Shown: positions 36,552-44,936 of the stretch, piece by piece
Layout of the letters: the number at the start of each line of letters is the position of its first letter
Numbering within the stretch: the first letter of the stretch is position 1
Source of the DNA: Candidatus Competibacter sp.
GTDB taxonomy: Bacteria > Pseudomonadota > Gammaproteobacteria > Competibacterales > Competibacteraceae
NCBI GenBank assembly: GCA_029624815.1
Contig: JARSSH010000033.1
Span: 30,490-94,489, forward strand
DNA: 64,000 nt
Direction of reading: 5' to 3'
Made by a program: the position numbers and the translations under genes
The notes under the pieces: model-generated
The model's database searches: none
What the model was told of the DNA's origin: nothing
Seen by the model: the letters and a program-made list of their open reading frames with translations, nothing else

Positions 36552-37583
36552 TCAGCGCATGTGATGGATCAGCGGCCGGGCGCGTCGCCAGAACCGCCAG
36601 CGTGCGGCGCGGCTTACGGTGTAGCGGTGGCCGTTGCCGGGATGGAGATGCAGCGCCGTCAGCTTGCCGGTTTGCAGCCAGCGCCGACAGGGCGCGAACC
36701 AGTCCCGCTCCAGCATGGCGACCTGTTCGTCCCAGCGTTGGGGATCGCCGTCGGCGGCGGCGTGACGGGTGGCTTCCAGCACCACCAGGCTGTCCGTTTC
36801 CGTGGCGGCGGCTTCCCGCCAATCCTCGGCCCGTTCGGGCAGGGAATCGATGGCCGCCCCGCTCAAACGCGCCAGTCCCCGGACCAGCGGATCGCGAGCG
36901 TACAGCCCGGCGGCGGGCGCGCGGGCGCCGGTGGGACAGAGGCCGCCGCCCCAAGGCCAGAGCCCGTTGATCGTCGGCCGGCCGTGCTGTTCGCGCGCCT
37001 GGTTGAGCGGGTGGCCGTGAAACAGCATTTGAGCTTCGGTCAACAGAGTGCGCCAGCGACGGGCATTCGGCCCGTCCGGCAACAACGGGGTGATGTCGCG
37101 GCCGATGGCGGCGCTCAACGCTTGGGTGCGGATGCCGGGATCGGCCGGTAGCCGCAGATACCAGCGCTCGGGACAGGGCGCTTCGAGCCACAGACCGTCT
37201 TCGGCGAAGGTCCGATTGAACGCCGCGACCAGCGCCGCGGCTTCCTCCGGTTCGATGGCGAGCAGTCGGGCGTCCGCCAGAAACACGCCACCGTGCATAT
37301 CGGCGCGCAGGTGTATCGGGTCGGCGCGCAGCCACCAGTCGTCACTACCGGCTTCGCCGCCATCGGCCAGGCGAGTGATCGCCGCGGCCGGCGGATCGGC
37401 GTCGGCGGGAACCCGCAGGCCGAACAACTCGAACAGGAGGGCGTCGGCGGTCGGCGGCGCGTCCTGTCGGTCCGCTCGCGCCAGCAGCCAGGCCAGCGCC
37501 GGCGCGGTCGGATGAAGGGTCGTCCGTCGATCCGACGGCGCGGCCAGCAAGCCCGGAACCAGCACATGCAGGACGGTCGCCAC
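36552..37583 (-). CDS. RpfE-like protein (COG4255 type)
   Basis: A 343-residue protein usually annotated as a cofactor-independent phosphoglycerate-mutase-like or RpfE-type regulatory protein. Features are LHVLVPGLLA at the start, CPERWYLRLP, ITPLLPDGPNARRWRTLLTEAQMLFHGHPLN and GLWPWGGGLCP, which I recognise as conserved in the family. In Xanthomonas rpfE also lies beside recJ, and the pairing is kept here with a 69-bp gap. The metal site of true phosphoglycerate mutases is not evident, so the activity is unknown. Confidence 0.82.
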   Translation of the reverse strand: MATVLHVLVPGLLAAPSDRRTTLHPTAPALAWLLARADRQDAPPTADALLFELFGLRVPADADPPAAAITRLADGGEAGSDDWWLRADPIHLRADMHGGVFLADARLLAIEPEEAAALVAAFNRTFAEDGLWLEAPCPERWYLRLPADPGIRTQALSAAIGRDITPLLPDGPNARRWRTLLTEAQMLFHGHPLNQAREQHGRPTINGLWPWGGGLCPTGARAPAAGLYARDPLVRGLARLSGAAIDSLPERAEDWREAAATETDSLVVLEATRHAAADGDPQRWDEQVAMLERDWFAPCRRWLQTGKLTALHLHPGNGHRYTVSRAARWRFWRRARPLIHHMR

Positions 37584-37601
37584 GCCGTCAAACTCGCATC
37601 T

Positions 37602-38924
37602 TCAATCCAGACCCAGATGTTCCAGCCGGATGCGCGTCACGGGGGCGCGGATGCTGTCCAGCGCCTCGATGGCGGCGATGGCTTCGTTCATCCATCGTTC
37701 CTGGATCTCGTAAGTCAGCAGGATGATCGGCACATCGCTGGCGCCGGGTGCCGGCTCCTTTTGCACCAGCGCCTCGATGCTGATTTCCCGCTCCGCGAGA
37801 ATGCGAGTCACGTCCGCCAGCACGCCGGGACGGTCCTGCGCCTGCAAGCGCAGGTAATAGGCGGTTTCGACTTCGGTCATCGGCAACACCGGCAAATCCG
37901 ACAGCGCGTCCGGCTGGAAAGCCAGATGCGGCACCCGGTTGTCCGGATCGGCGGTCAGGGTGCGCACCACGTCAATGATGTCGGCCACCACCGCCGAGGC
38001 GGTCGGTTCGGCTCCGGCCCCGGCGCCATAGAACAGGCTCTGACCGACGGCGTCGCCCTGCACCAGTACCGCGTTCATCACCCCGTTGACGCTGGCCAGC
38101 AGTTGTTGTTCCGGGATCAGGGTGGGATGGACGCGCAGTTGCGCGCCATGCCCGTTGCGGCAGGCGATGCCCAGATGCTTGATGCGATAGCCCAATTCCT
38201 CGGCATAGGCGACATCGTCGCGAGTAATGCGGCCGATGCCCTCGATGTAGACCTTGTCGAACTGCAAGGGGATGCCGAAGGCGATCGAGGCGAGAATGGT
38301 CAGCTTGTGGGCGGCGTCGATGCCTTCGACGTCGAAAGTCGGGTCGGCCTCGGCGTAGCCGAGCGCCTGGGCCTCGGCCAGCGCCGCCGGAAACTCGCGG
38401 CCCTTGTCGCGCATGGCGGTCAGGATGAAGTTGGCGGTGCCGTTGATGATGCCCGCCACCCATTCGATGCGATTGCCGGCCAGCCCTTCGCGAATGGCCT
38501 TGATGATCGGGATGCCGCCGGCCACCGCCGCCTCGAAGCCGACCATCGTGCCGGCGGTCTGGGCGGCGGCGAAGATCTCGTTGCCGTGCTTGGCGATCAG
38601 CGCCTTGTTGGCGGTGACCACATGCTTGCCGTTGGCCAGCGCTCGCAGCACCAGGCTACGCGCCGGCTCGTAGCCGCCCATCAGTTCGACGATGATCGAA
38701 ACCTCGGGATCATCGACTACCTCCAGCGCCTCGCCCGTCAACTTCATGCCGGCGGTGGCGGCGGTGGTGGTGTCCAGATTGCGGGCGGCGGCGTGGGAAA
38801 TCACGATTTCGCGCCCGGCGCGGCGGCTGATTTCCCCGGCGTTGCGCGCCAAGACGTGGGTAACGCCGCCGCCGACCGTGCCCAGGCCGAGCAAACCGAT
38901 TTTGACCGGAGGATAGAGGCTCAT
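37602..38924 (-). CDS. hom: homoserine dehydrogenase
   Basis: A 440-residue NAD(P)-dependent enzyme that reduces aspartate semialdehyde to homoserine for threonine and methionine. It has the Rossmann motif IGLLGLGTVGGGV, VELMGGYEPA, VVTANKALIAKHG, AAVAGGIPIIKAIREGLAGNRI, and the catalytic region YAEADPTFDVEGIDAAHKLTILASIAFG. A C-terminal ACT domain (about 355-435; DRPGVLADVTRILAEREISIEAL) gives likely feedback control by threonine. The start is 5 bp after the alaC stop. thrB and thrC are not within the window. Confidence 0.97.
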   Translation of the reverse strand: MSLYPPVKIGLLGLGTVGGGVTHVLARNAGEISRRAGREIVISHAAARNLDTTTAATAGMKLTGEALEVVDDPEVSIIVELMGGYEPARSLVLRALANGKHVVTANKALIAKHGNEIFAAAQTAGTMVGFEAAVAGGIPIIKAIREGLAGNRIEWVAGIINGTANFILTAMRDKGREFPAALAEAQALGYAEADPTFDVEGIDAAHKLTILASIAFGIPLQFDKVYIEGIGRITRDDVAYAEELGYRIKHLGIACRNGHGAQLRVHPTLIPEQQLLASVNGVMNAVLVQGDAVGQSLFYGAGAGAEPTASAVVADIIDVVRTLTADPDNRVPHLAFQPDALSDLPVLPMTEVETAYYLRLQAQDRPGVLADVTRILAEREISIEALVQKEPAPGASDVPIILLTYEIQERWMNEAIAAIEALDSIRAPVTRIRLEHLGLD

Positions 38925-38929
38925 GTGCG

Positions 38930-40153
38930 TCAGGCTCCCGCCGCCCGCGCCAGCGACGGGGCGGCGAGGTCGCGGCTGTCCTTGCGGAACATCTCGCGGA
39001 TGCCGCGCACCGCCTGCCGGGTGCGGTGCTCGTTTTCGATCAGGCCAAAGCGCACATGATCGTCGCCGTACTCGCCAAAACCGATGCCGGGGGATACCGC
39101 CACCTTTGCTTCGGCCAGTAGTTTCTTGCAGAACTCCAGCGAACCCAGCGCACGGTACTGCTCGGGGATTTGCGCCCAGACGAACATGGTGGCCTTGGGC
39201 TTTTCGATCTTCCAACCGATGGCGTTCAGGCCGTCGCACAGCACGTCGCGGCGCTTGCGGTACATGTCGCGAATCTCGGCGACGCATTCTTGCGGGCCTT
39301 CCAGCGCGGTGATGCCCGCCACCTGGATCGGGGTGAACATGCCGTAGTCGAGGTAGGATTTCATCCGGCCCAGCGCGGCGATCAGGGTCGGGTTGCCGCA
39401 CATGAAGCCGACCCGCCAACCGGGCATGTTGTAGCTCTTGGACAGAGTGAAGGATTCGATCGCCACTTCCTTGGCGTCCGGTACTTGCAGGATCGAGGGC
39501 GCGACATAGCCGTCGAACACCAGATCGGCGTAGGCCAGATCGTGGATCACCCAGATTTTATGCTCGCGGGCGATGGCCACCACTTTTTCGAAAAAATCCA
39601 GTTCCACGCACTGCGTGGTGGGGTTGGCGGGGAAGTTCAACACCAGCATCTTGGGATGCGGCCAGGAGTCCTTGATCGCCTTTTCCAACTCGGCGAAGAA
39701 GTCCACGCCCGGCACCAGCGGGACATGACGGATATCGGCCCCGGCGATGACGAAACCGTAGGGATGAATCGGATAGGCCGGATTGGGCACCAGCACGACG
39801 TCGCCCGGTCCCATGGTCGCCAGGGCCAGATGGGCCAGACCTTCCTTGGAGCCGATGGTGGCGATGGCTTCGCTGTCGAAGTCGAGTTCGACGGCGTAGC
39901 GGGTCTTGTACCAGTTGCAGATGGCCCGGCGCAGGCGCGGAATGCCGCGCGACACCGAGTAACGGTGGGTATCAGGGCGCTGGGCGGCCTCGGTCAGTTT
40001 GGCGACGATGTGCTTTGGGGTCGGCTGGTCGGGGTTGCCCATGCCGAAGTCGATGATGTCCTCGCCGCGGGCGCGGGCCTTGGCCTTCAGATCGTTGACG
40101 ATGTTGAAGACATAGGGTGGCAGGCGTTTGATGCGTTGGAAGTCGGCGTTCAA
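38930..40153 (-). CDS. alaC: alanine-synthesising aminotransferase AlaC
   Basis: A 407-residue PLP aminotransferase (class I). The N-terminus [27 protein letters not shown] and [15 protein letters not shown] are those of the AlaC/YfdZ group, which makes alanine from pyruvate and glutamate. The PLP lysine is in [17 protein letters not shown], and [14 protein letters not shown] matches the substrate-carboxylate loop. It forms a pair with hom, an arrangement common in gamma- and betaproteobacteria. Many databases call it a LL-diaminopimelate-type aminotransferase, which is the main alternative. Confidence 0.93.
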   Translation of the reverse strand: MNADFQRIKRLPPYVFNIVNDLKAKARARGEDIIDFGMGNPDQPTPKHIVAKLTEAAQRPDTHRYSVSRGIPRLRRAICNWYKTRYAVELDFDSEAIATIGSKEGLAHLALATMGPGDVVLVPNPAYPIHPYGFVIAGADIRHVPLVPGVDFFAELEKAIKDSWPHPKMLVLNFPANPTTQCVELDFFEKVVAIAREHKIWVIHDLAYADLVFDGYVAPSILQVPDAKEVAIESFTLSKSYNMPGWRVGFMCGNPTLIAALGRMKSYLDYGMFTPIQVAGITALEGPQECVAEIRDMYRKRRDVLCDGLNAIGWKIEKPKATMFVWAQIPEQYRALGSLEFCKKLLAEAKVAVSPGIGFGEYGDDHVRFGLIENEHRTRQAVRGIREMFRKDSRDLAAPSLARAAGA

Positions 40154-40342
40154 GAGTGCGTTTCCAGGGGCTGAATCACGGAGTTTCCGGCGGGCGGTCC
40201 GCGCTCGGGCCGAAGGCCGACGGGAAGAGCGGCGATTGCCGGGCGGATTGAAAAGTCTACCTATAAGCGAGGCAAGCTGTCGAGTTGCGCGCGATGCGGG
40301 CGCAGGTTCCGCCGGGCTTGCGGAACGCTCGCTCCGATCGGT

Positions 40343-42088
40343 TCAATACCCCGCCACCGACCCGCCGGCCCGGCGAGTGTCGGAAAAGCCGTACAGCCCT
40401 TCCGGCGCGCGGACGATGCTCTGGGTGTCGCCCATCACATCCTTGACCACGATCTTGTGTCCCCATCCTTCCAGCAGCCGCGCGGTGTCCGGGCTGAGTC
40501 CTTCCTCGACCCGCAGTTCGTCGGGTAGCCACTGATGATGCACGCGCGGGGCGACCGTGGCTTCGGCGATGTTCATGCCGTGATCGATGACGTTGAGCAG
40601 GATTTGCAGCACGGTGGTGATGATGCGGCTGCCGCCGGGGCTGCCGGTGATCAACACCGGCCGTCCGTCCTTGAACACCAGGGTCGGGGTCATCGAACTG
40701 AGCGGGCGCTTGCCGGGAGCGACCGCGTTGGCGTCGCCGCCGATCAGCCCGTAGGCGTTCGGTATCCCCGGTTTGGCGGCGAAATCGTCCATCTCGTTGT
40801 TGAGCAGGATACCGGTGCCGGCGGCGACGATGCCGGACCCATAGCCGAAATTCAGGGTCGTGGTCACGGCGACGGCGTTGCCGTCCCGGTCCGTCACCGA
40901 GTAGTGGGTGGTCTGCCCGCTTTCGTGGCGCTGAGGCTGGCCGGGTTTGATTTCCGTCGCCGGCTTGGCCCGATCCGGGTCGATGCGCGTCGCCAGTTCC
41001 CTGGCGTAGGCTTTCGAAGTCAGGCCGACCACCGGCACCTTGGTAAAATCCGGATCGCCCAGATACTCGCCGCGATCGGCGTAGGCGAGTTTCATCGCCT
41101 CGGCCATGCGGTGGATGGTGGCGGCGCTGTTGTGGCCCAACTCGCCCAGCGGCCAGGTTTCCAGGATGTTGAGGATCTGGATAAGATGCACGCCGCCGGA
41201 ACTGGGCGGTGGCATGGAGACAATCTCGTACCCTCGGTAGCTCCCCCGCACCGGCGCGCGGACCAAGGCCCGGTAATTCTTGAAGTCGTCCAGGGTGATC
41301 AAGCCCTGATGGGCTTTCATGTCGGCGGCCAATTTCTGGGCGATTTCCCCTTCGTAGAACGCCTTGGAGCCCTGTTCGGCAATCGATTTGAGCGAAGCGG
41401 CCAAATCCGGTTGCGCCAGCGTTTCGCCCGGCTGGTAAGTGGAACCATCGGCCTTGAAAAAGATTTTCATGCTCGCCGGCCAGGGCGCCATGCGCTCCCG
41501 GGCTTCCCGCAGCGATTGCGCCAGTTCCGCATCGACCGGAAAACCCTGTTCGGCCAGTCGCGCGGCCGGTTCGACCAGTTGTCGCCACGGCAAGCGACCG
41601 TGGCGTTCGTGAGCCAGCGCCAGCCCGGCCACCGTGCCCGGCACGCCGGCCGCTTGATGACTGAAGCGAATGCGCGCTTCGTCCACGTTACCCTGCTCGT
41701 TCAGATACAGATCCCGACCGGCGGCGGCCGGCGCGGCTTCCCGGAAGTCGATGGCTTCGGTCAGTCCGGTTTTTGCGTTGTGGGCCAGCATGAAACCACC
41801 CCCGCCCAGATTGCCGGCCTGCGGCAGGGTGACCGCCAGCGCGAAGCCGACCGCCACCGCCGCGTCAATCGCGTTGCCGCCCTTTTTGATGATGTCCAAC
41901 CCTATTTCGCTGGCCCGCGCTTCCTGGCTGACGACCATGCCGTTCGGAGCGAATGCCGGATGGATGCGGTCCCGTGGGGAGAAGACCGAGGGTTCCGCCG
42001 TGGCCGCGCCCGGTGGCGGGAAGCAGCACAACCCCAATAGCAGCAGCAGTAGAATGGGCGTGCGGAAGAGGAGGGATGAGAAGCGCAT
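40343..42088 (-). CDS. ggt: gamma-glutamyltranspeptidase / glutathione hydrolase
   Basis: A 581-residue periplasmic Ntn-hydrolase precursor with a signal peptide (LLLLLLGLCCFPPPGAATA). Self-cleavage occurs before the conserved Thr in GQTTHYSVTDRDGNAV (about residue 395), giving large and small subunits. GNLGGGGFML, SMPPPSSGGVHL, MDDFAAKPG and the glutamate-binding KRPLSSMTPTLVF and GSPGGSRIITTV are all present. Length equals E. coli Ggt (580). The 189-bp gap between this gene and alaC holds a short hairpin (TCCGC/GCGGA type) but no clear promoter. Confidence 0.97.
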   Translation of the reverse strand: MRFSSLLFRTPILLLLLLGLCCFPPPGAATAEPSVFSPRDRIHPAFAPNGMVVSQEARASEIGLDIIKKGGNAIDAAVAVGFALAVTLPQAGNLGGGGFMLAHNAKTGLTEAIDFREAAPAAAGRDLYLNEQGNVDEARIRFSHQAAGVPGTVAGLALAHERHGRLPWRQLVEPAARLAEQGFPVDAELAQSLREARERMAPWPASMKIFFKADGSTYQPGETLAQPDLAASLKSIAEQGSKAFYEGEIAQKLAADMKAHQGLITLDDFKNYRALVRAPVRGSYRGYEIVSMPPPSSGGVHLIQILNILETWPLGELGHNSAATIHRMAEAMKLAYADRGEYLGDPDFTKVPVVGLTSKAYARELATRIDPDRAKPATEIKPGQPQRHESGQTTHYSVTDRDGNAVAVTTTLNFGYGSGIVAAGTGILLNNEMDDFAAKPGIPNAYGLIGGDANAVAPGKRPLSSMTPTLVFKDGRPVLITGSPGGSRIITTVLQILLNVIDHGMNIAEATVAPRVHHQWLPDELRVEEGLSPDTARLLEGWGHKIVVKDVMGDTQSIVRAPEGLYGFSDTRRAGGSVAGY

Positions 42089-42181
42089 GGCAACGTTTTG
42101 GAGAATGGCGGAGGACGCTGGCGGCGCGGCCCGCCGGGCTCGAATGCCAGGCGGGGTTTCGTGAAGCGCGCCGAAACAGGT

Positions 42182-43366
42182 TTAGAATAGCTTGAGCGCG
42201 GAGCCGAGCAGTGCGATGGCTGCCCCGAGCAGGGCAACGATACTGATCGCCATGGCCACGGTGCCGCGGTTTCCCGACGATCCGCCCGTTTCGGCGCTCA
42301 GATTGGCGGTGGCTTGCCGGACCGCGCGTTCCGAGGCTTCCCGGGCGATGGTTTCGATGACCGGCTGAATGCCGCCGCGAACCATCTGAATGATCTGTTG
42401 TTTGAATTCCTGGTTGTCAATGGCCAAGGTCAGGGTCTCCTTGCTGTGCCGGTCGACCCGATCCTCAATCTCTTTGAGCAGTTCTTCCCGATTGATTTCC
42501 AGTCCGTGGGCGACGTTGCGTTGGGAAACCCCCTCGCTCACCTCGCGGGCGGCCTGCTCGGCCACGGCTCGGGCGCTTTCCTGCGCGGTGGTGCGCGCCG
42601 TGCGTTCGGCGGTGCCGCGGGCGATTTCGGTGGCGACCTGTTTGGCGGCCTCCTGCGAGGCGCGCACCGCCGCATGCGCCGCACGCCGGCCCAGATCCTC
42701 GGCAACGCCACGCGCGGTCTGAACCGCGATCTCGCGGGTCAGATTGGGCACCAGTTCCTGGATGACGTCCCGCGCCACCTTTTCGGCGGCCGCCCAGGCC
42801 ACGCGCTCGGCGATTTGTTCGACTTCCGAAACGGAAGCCGCGGCCATTTCGGTGGGGACGCGGATCGGAACCTCGGCGGTGGGAGCTGGTTTGGAAATGG
42901 CCGCGATCTCGGGAAGCGCCGCCGGCGTTTTTTCGACCACGCTGGGCGCGGGGACGGCTGGCGCGGATACGAGGGATTCTTCCATGGAAATGGCTGCGGT
43001 ACCCTCGCTGACCGTTTGCATGACCGCATCCAGTTGGTCCGGAGTGTAAGGTTTGGAGAGAAACCCGACTGCGCCGCTTTCCCTGGCGTCCCGTTTGTCT
43101 TCGTCGGTGGCGTTGGCGGAGCACATGACGATGGGGGGAGCATCCCGATGCTGTCCGGTGATGGTGCGGCTGGTTTCGAAACCGTCCATGCCGGGCATCA
43201 TGACATCCATGAAAACGATGCCCGGCCTCTTGGTTTCCAGGTATTTGATGCAATCCTCGCCCGATCCGACCCAATCGACTTCGATGCCGCGCTCAAGCAA
43301 CAGCTTGCGTAAGGTCAAGTGGGCGACTTTGGAGTCATCCACCACCAGCGCCTTTTTGATGTTCAT
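42182..43366 (-). CDS. receiver protein with helical repeats and C-terminal membrane anchor
   Basis: A 394-residue protein. Residues 1-122 are a complete receiver: Asp10/Asp11, phospho-acceptor Asp54 in VFMDVMMP, and Lys105 in LSKPYTP. A proline/alanine linker (about 125-175) leads to about 170 residues of heptad-like, Ala/Glu/Arg-rich helix with recurring ARxxAExxAR units, probably a coiled coil. The last 27 residues (VAMAISIVALLGAAIALLGSALKLF) form a single hydrophobic segment, so the protein appears tail-anchored with the receiver in the cytoplasm. I know no standard family with this order. A neighbouring kinase is not visible. Confidence 0.85.
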   Translation of the reverse strand: MNIKKALVVDDSKVAHLTLRKLLLERGIEVDWVGSGEDCIKYLETKRPGIVFMDVMMPGMDGFETSRTITGQHRDAPPIVMCSANATDEDKRDARESGAVGFLSKPYTPDQLDAVMQTVSEGTAAISMEESLVSAPAVPAPSVVEKTPAALPEIAAISKPAPTAEVPIRVPTEMAAASVSEVEQIAERVAWAAAEKVARDVIQELVPNLTREIAVQTARGVAEDLGRRAAHAAVRASQEAAKQVATEIARGTAERTARTTAQESARAVAEQAAREVSEGVSQRNVAHGLEINREELLKEIEDRVDRHSKETLTLAIDNQEFKQQIIQMVRGGIQPVIETIAREASERAVRQATANLSAETGGSSGNRGTVAMAISIVALLGAAIALLGSALKLF

Positions 43367-43409
43367 GCAGGCCTCCTACGGCACGGGAATCGTCGAATGA
43401 TCTTGATGT

Positions 43410-43493
43410 GTCCTGAGTTAGGACCATTGAGCGCGTTTTCGATCCGATACGGCTATTATGCAGTTTTTAAATATTAAGACTATGGTTATAGTC
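43410..43493. promoter_or_regulatory. two short dyads in the divergent region upstream of the receiver gene
   Basis: The 219-bp region between the receiver gene and the 112-residue membrane protein gene is AT-rich. It carries GTCCT-N5-AGGAC at 43410-43424 and GACTAT-GGTT-ATAGTC at 43478-43493. The second overlaps a TATAGT -10-like box for the rightward gene. Either could be an operator, but no cognate regulator is known. Confidence 0.3.
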
Positions 43494-43585
43494 AGAATCT
43501 TCGCGAAATGCACGGGCGAGGATTCATGTGGGAACAACCCCATCTCGAACCGATGCGATATCTTAGTGATTCCACTGGAGGAACC

Positions 43586-43924
43586 ATGCCCATGAAACGA
43601 ACCCTGCTCGCACTGATCGCCCCACCCGCGGCGGTCACCCGATACGGCTGCGTGACCTGCACCGCGGCGCCGATCGGCGTGTTTTGGTTAGGGAGCCTGG
43701 CTAGCATCGGTTATGGCCTGGCCGGCGGCACGCTGGGCAATCTGCTCGGCCCGGGTTTTCTGATTGCGACCGGTGTCCTGCTGTGGCTGATCGCCGCGGT
43801 CTGGGCGCGGCTGGTGATCCGGGGGGTAGAAAGCGATCTGCTCCGTCGGGCGGACAGCACTCACACTCACCCAGTGGAGCCGGCCGATGAAGATCCGTTT
43901 CACCAACTTCGGAGCAACATCTAG
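43586..43924 (+). CDS. small membrane protein with CxxC motif
   Basis: A 112-residue protein of unknown family. GGAGG lies five bases before the ATG. The N-terminus is mildly hydrophobic and contains CVTC; two strong hydrophobic segments follow (about 30-52 and 54-78), then a charged tail with HTHPVEPADEDP. No enzyme motif is present. It is convergent with secF and may be an independent gene. It might bind a metal or haem through the cysteines, but that is speculation. Confidence 0.6.
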   Translation: MPMKRTLLALIAPPAAVTRYGCVTCTAAPIGVFWLGSLASIGYGLAGGTLGNLLGPGFLIATGVLLWLIAAVWARLVIRGVESDLLRRADSTHTHPVEPADEDPFHQLRSNI

Positions 43925-43972
43925 GCGTGCCGTGCGCGCGGCCCGGGAGATTGCGGCTTTTCTAGCCGCGAC

Positions 43973-44920
43973 TCAGGGCCGTTCATCCGCGGTTTCTTTC
44001 GTCCGCGGCAACAGATCCTCGCGGCTGATGCCCAGATACAGCGCGCTGGCGCTGGCGATGTAGATCGAGGAATAGGTGCCGACCAGGATGCCGACGATCA
44101 TGGCGATCGAGAAGCCGCGCATCACCGTGCCGCCGAGGAAGTACAGGACGATCACCGACAGCAAAGTGGCCAGACTGGTCATGATGGTGCGCGAGAGCGT
44201 TTCGTTGATCGAGCGGTTCATGATCTCCAGCACCGAGCCCTTGCGCCGCTTGCGGAAGTTTTCGCGGATGCGGTCCAGCACCACCACGGTGTCGTTGACC
44301 GAATAGCCGATCACCGCCAGCACCGCCGCCAGCACCGTCAGATCGAATTCGAGCTGGAGCAGCGAAAACCAGCCCACGGTGAAAATCACGTCGTGGATGG
44401 TGGCGGCGATGGTGCCGACCGCCAACCGCCATTCGAAGCGGAACATGACGTAGACCAGAATGCCCAGCAGCGCGCCCAGCGCCGCCAGCCCGCCCTGTTC
44501 GACCAGTTCCTGACCCACCTGCGGTCCGACGAACTCGGCCCGCGCCAGCGTGACTCCAGCGCCGCCGTCCGCGCCCTCCAAGGTATGCAACACCTCGTTG
44601 CTCAAGGTGGCGGCGTTGCGCTGGTCGCGGGGTGGAATGCGGATCAGCACGTCGCGGGAGGTGCCGAAATGCTGGGTCTGGGCATCGCCGAAGCCGGCCT
44701 TGGCCAGGGTCTCGCGCACCTTGGGGATTTCCACCGGCGCCGGGTATTGCACTTCGATCACCGTGCCGCCGGTGAAGTCCAGCCCCAGGTTCATGCCCCG
44801 GATCAGCAACGAGCCGACCGCGATCAGCAGCACGGCGACGGACCAGCCCATCGCCAGCTTGCCCCAGCGCAGAAAGTCGATGTTGGTGTTGTAAAGGTTC
44901 AAGCGCCACATAGAAGCCAT
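43973..44920 (-). CDS. secF: protein-export membrane protein SecF
   Basis: A 315-residue RND-type subunit of the SecDF complex that uses the proton gradient to pull exported proteins across the membrane. It shows the first membrane helix, the GLDFTGGTVIEVQY motif, a short periplasmic domain, then five membrane helices with VIGYSVNDTVVVLDRIREN and INETLSRTIMTSLATLLSV. It starts 16 bp after the secD stop, so the operon is yajC-secD-secF. Confidence 0.97.
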   Translation of the reverse strand: MASMWRLNLYNTNIDFLRWGKLAMGWSVAVLLIAVGSLLIRGMNLGLDFTGGTVIEVQYPAPVEIPKVRETLAKAGFGDAQTQHFGTSRDVLIRIPPRDQRNAATLSNEVLHTLEGADGGAGVTLARAEFVGPQVGQELVEQGGLAALGALLGILVYVMFRFEWRLAVGTIAATIHDVIFTVGWFSLLQLEFDLTVLAAVLAVIGYSVNDTVVVLDRIRENFRKRRKGSVLEIMNRSINETLSRTIMTSLATLLSVIVLYFLGGTVMRGFSIAMIVGILVGTYSSIYIASASALYLGISREDLLPRTKETADERP

Positions 44921-44936
44921 TTCCCGTGCCGGCGGA

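Noticed and set aside
40535..42040. Long open frame opposite ggt (501 codons)
   Set aside because: Antisense shadow of a complete gamma-glutamyltranspeptidase; composition is that of a frame forced by the other strand.
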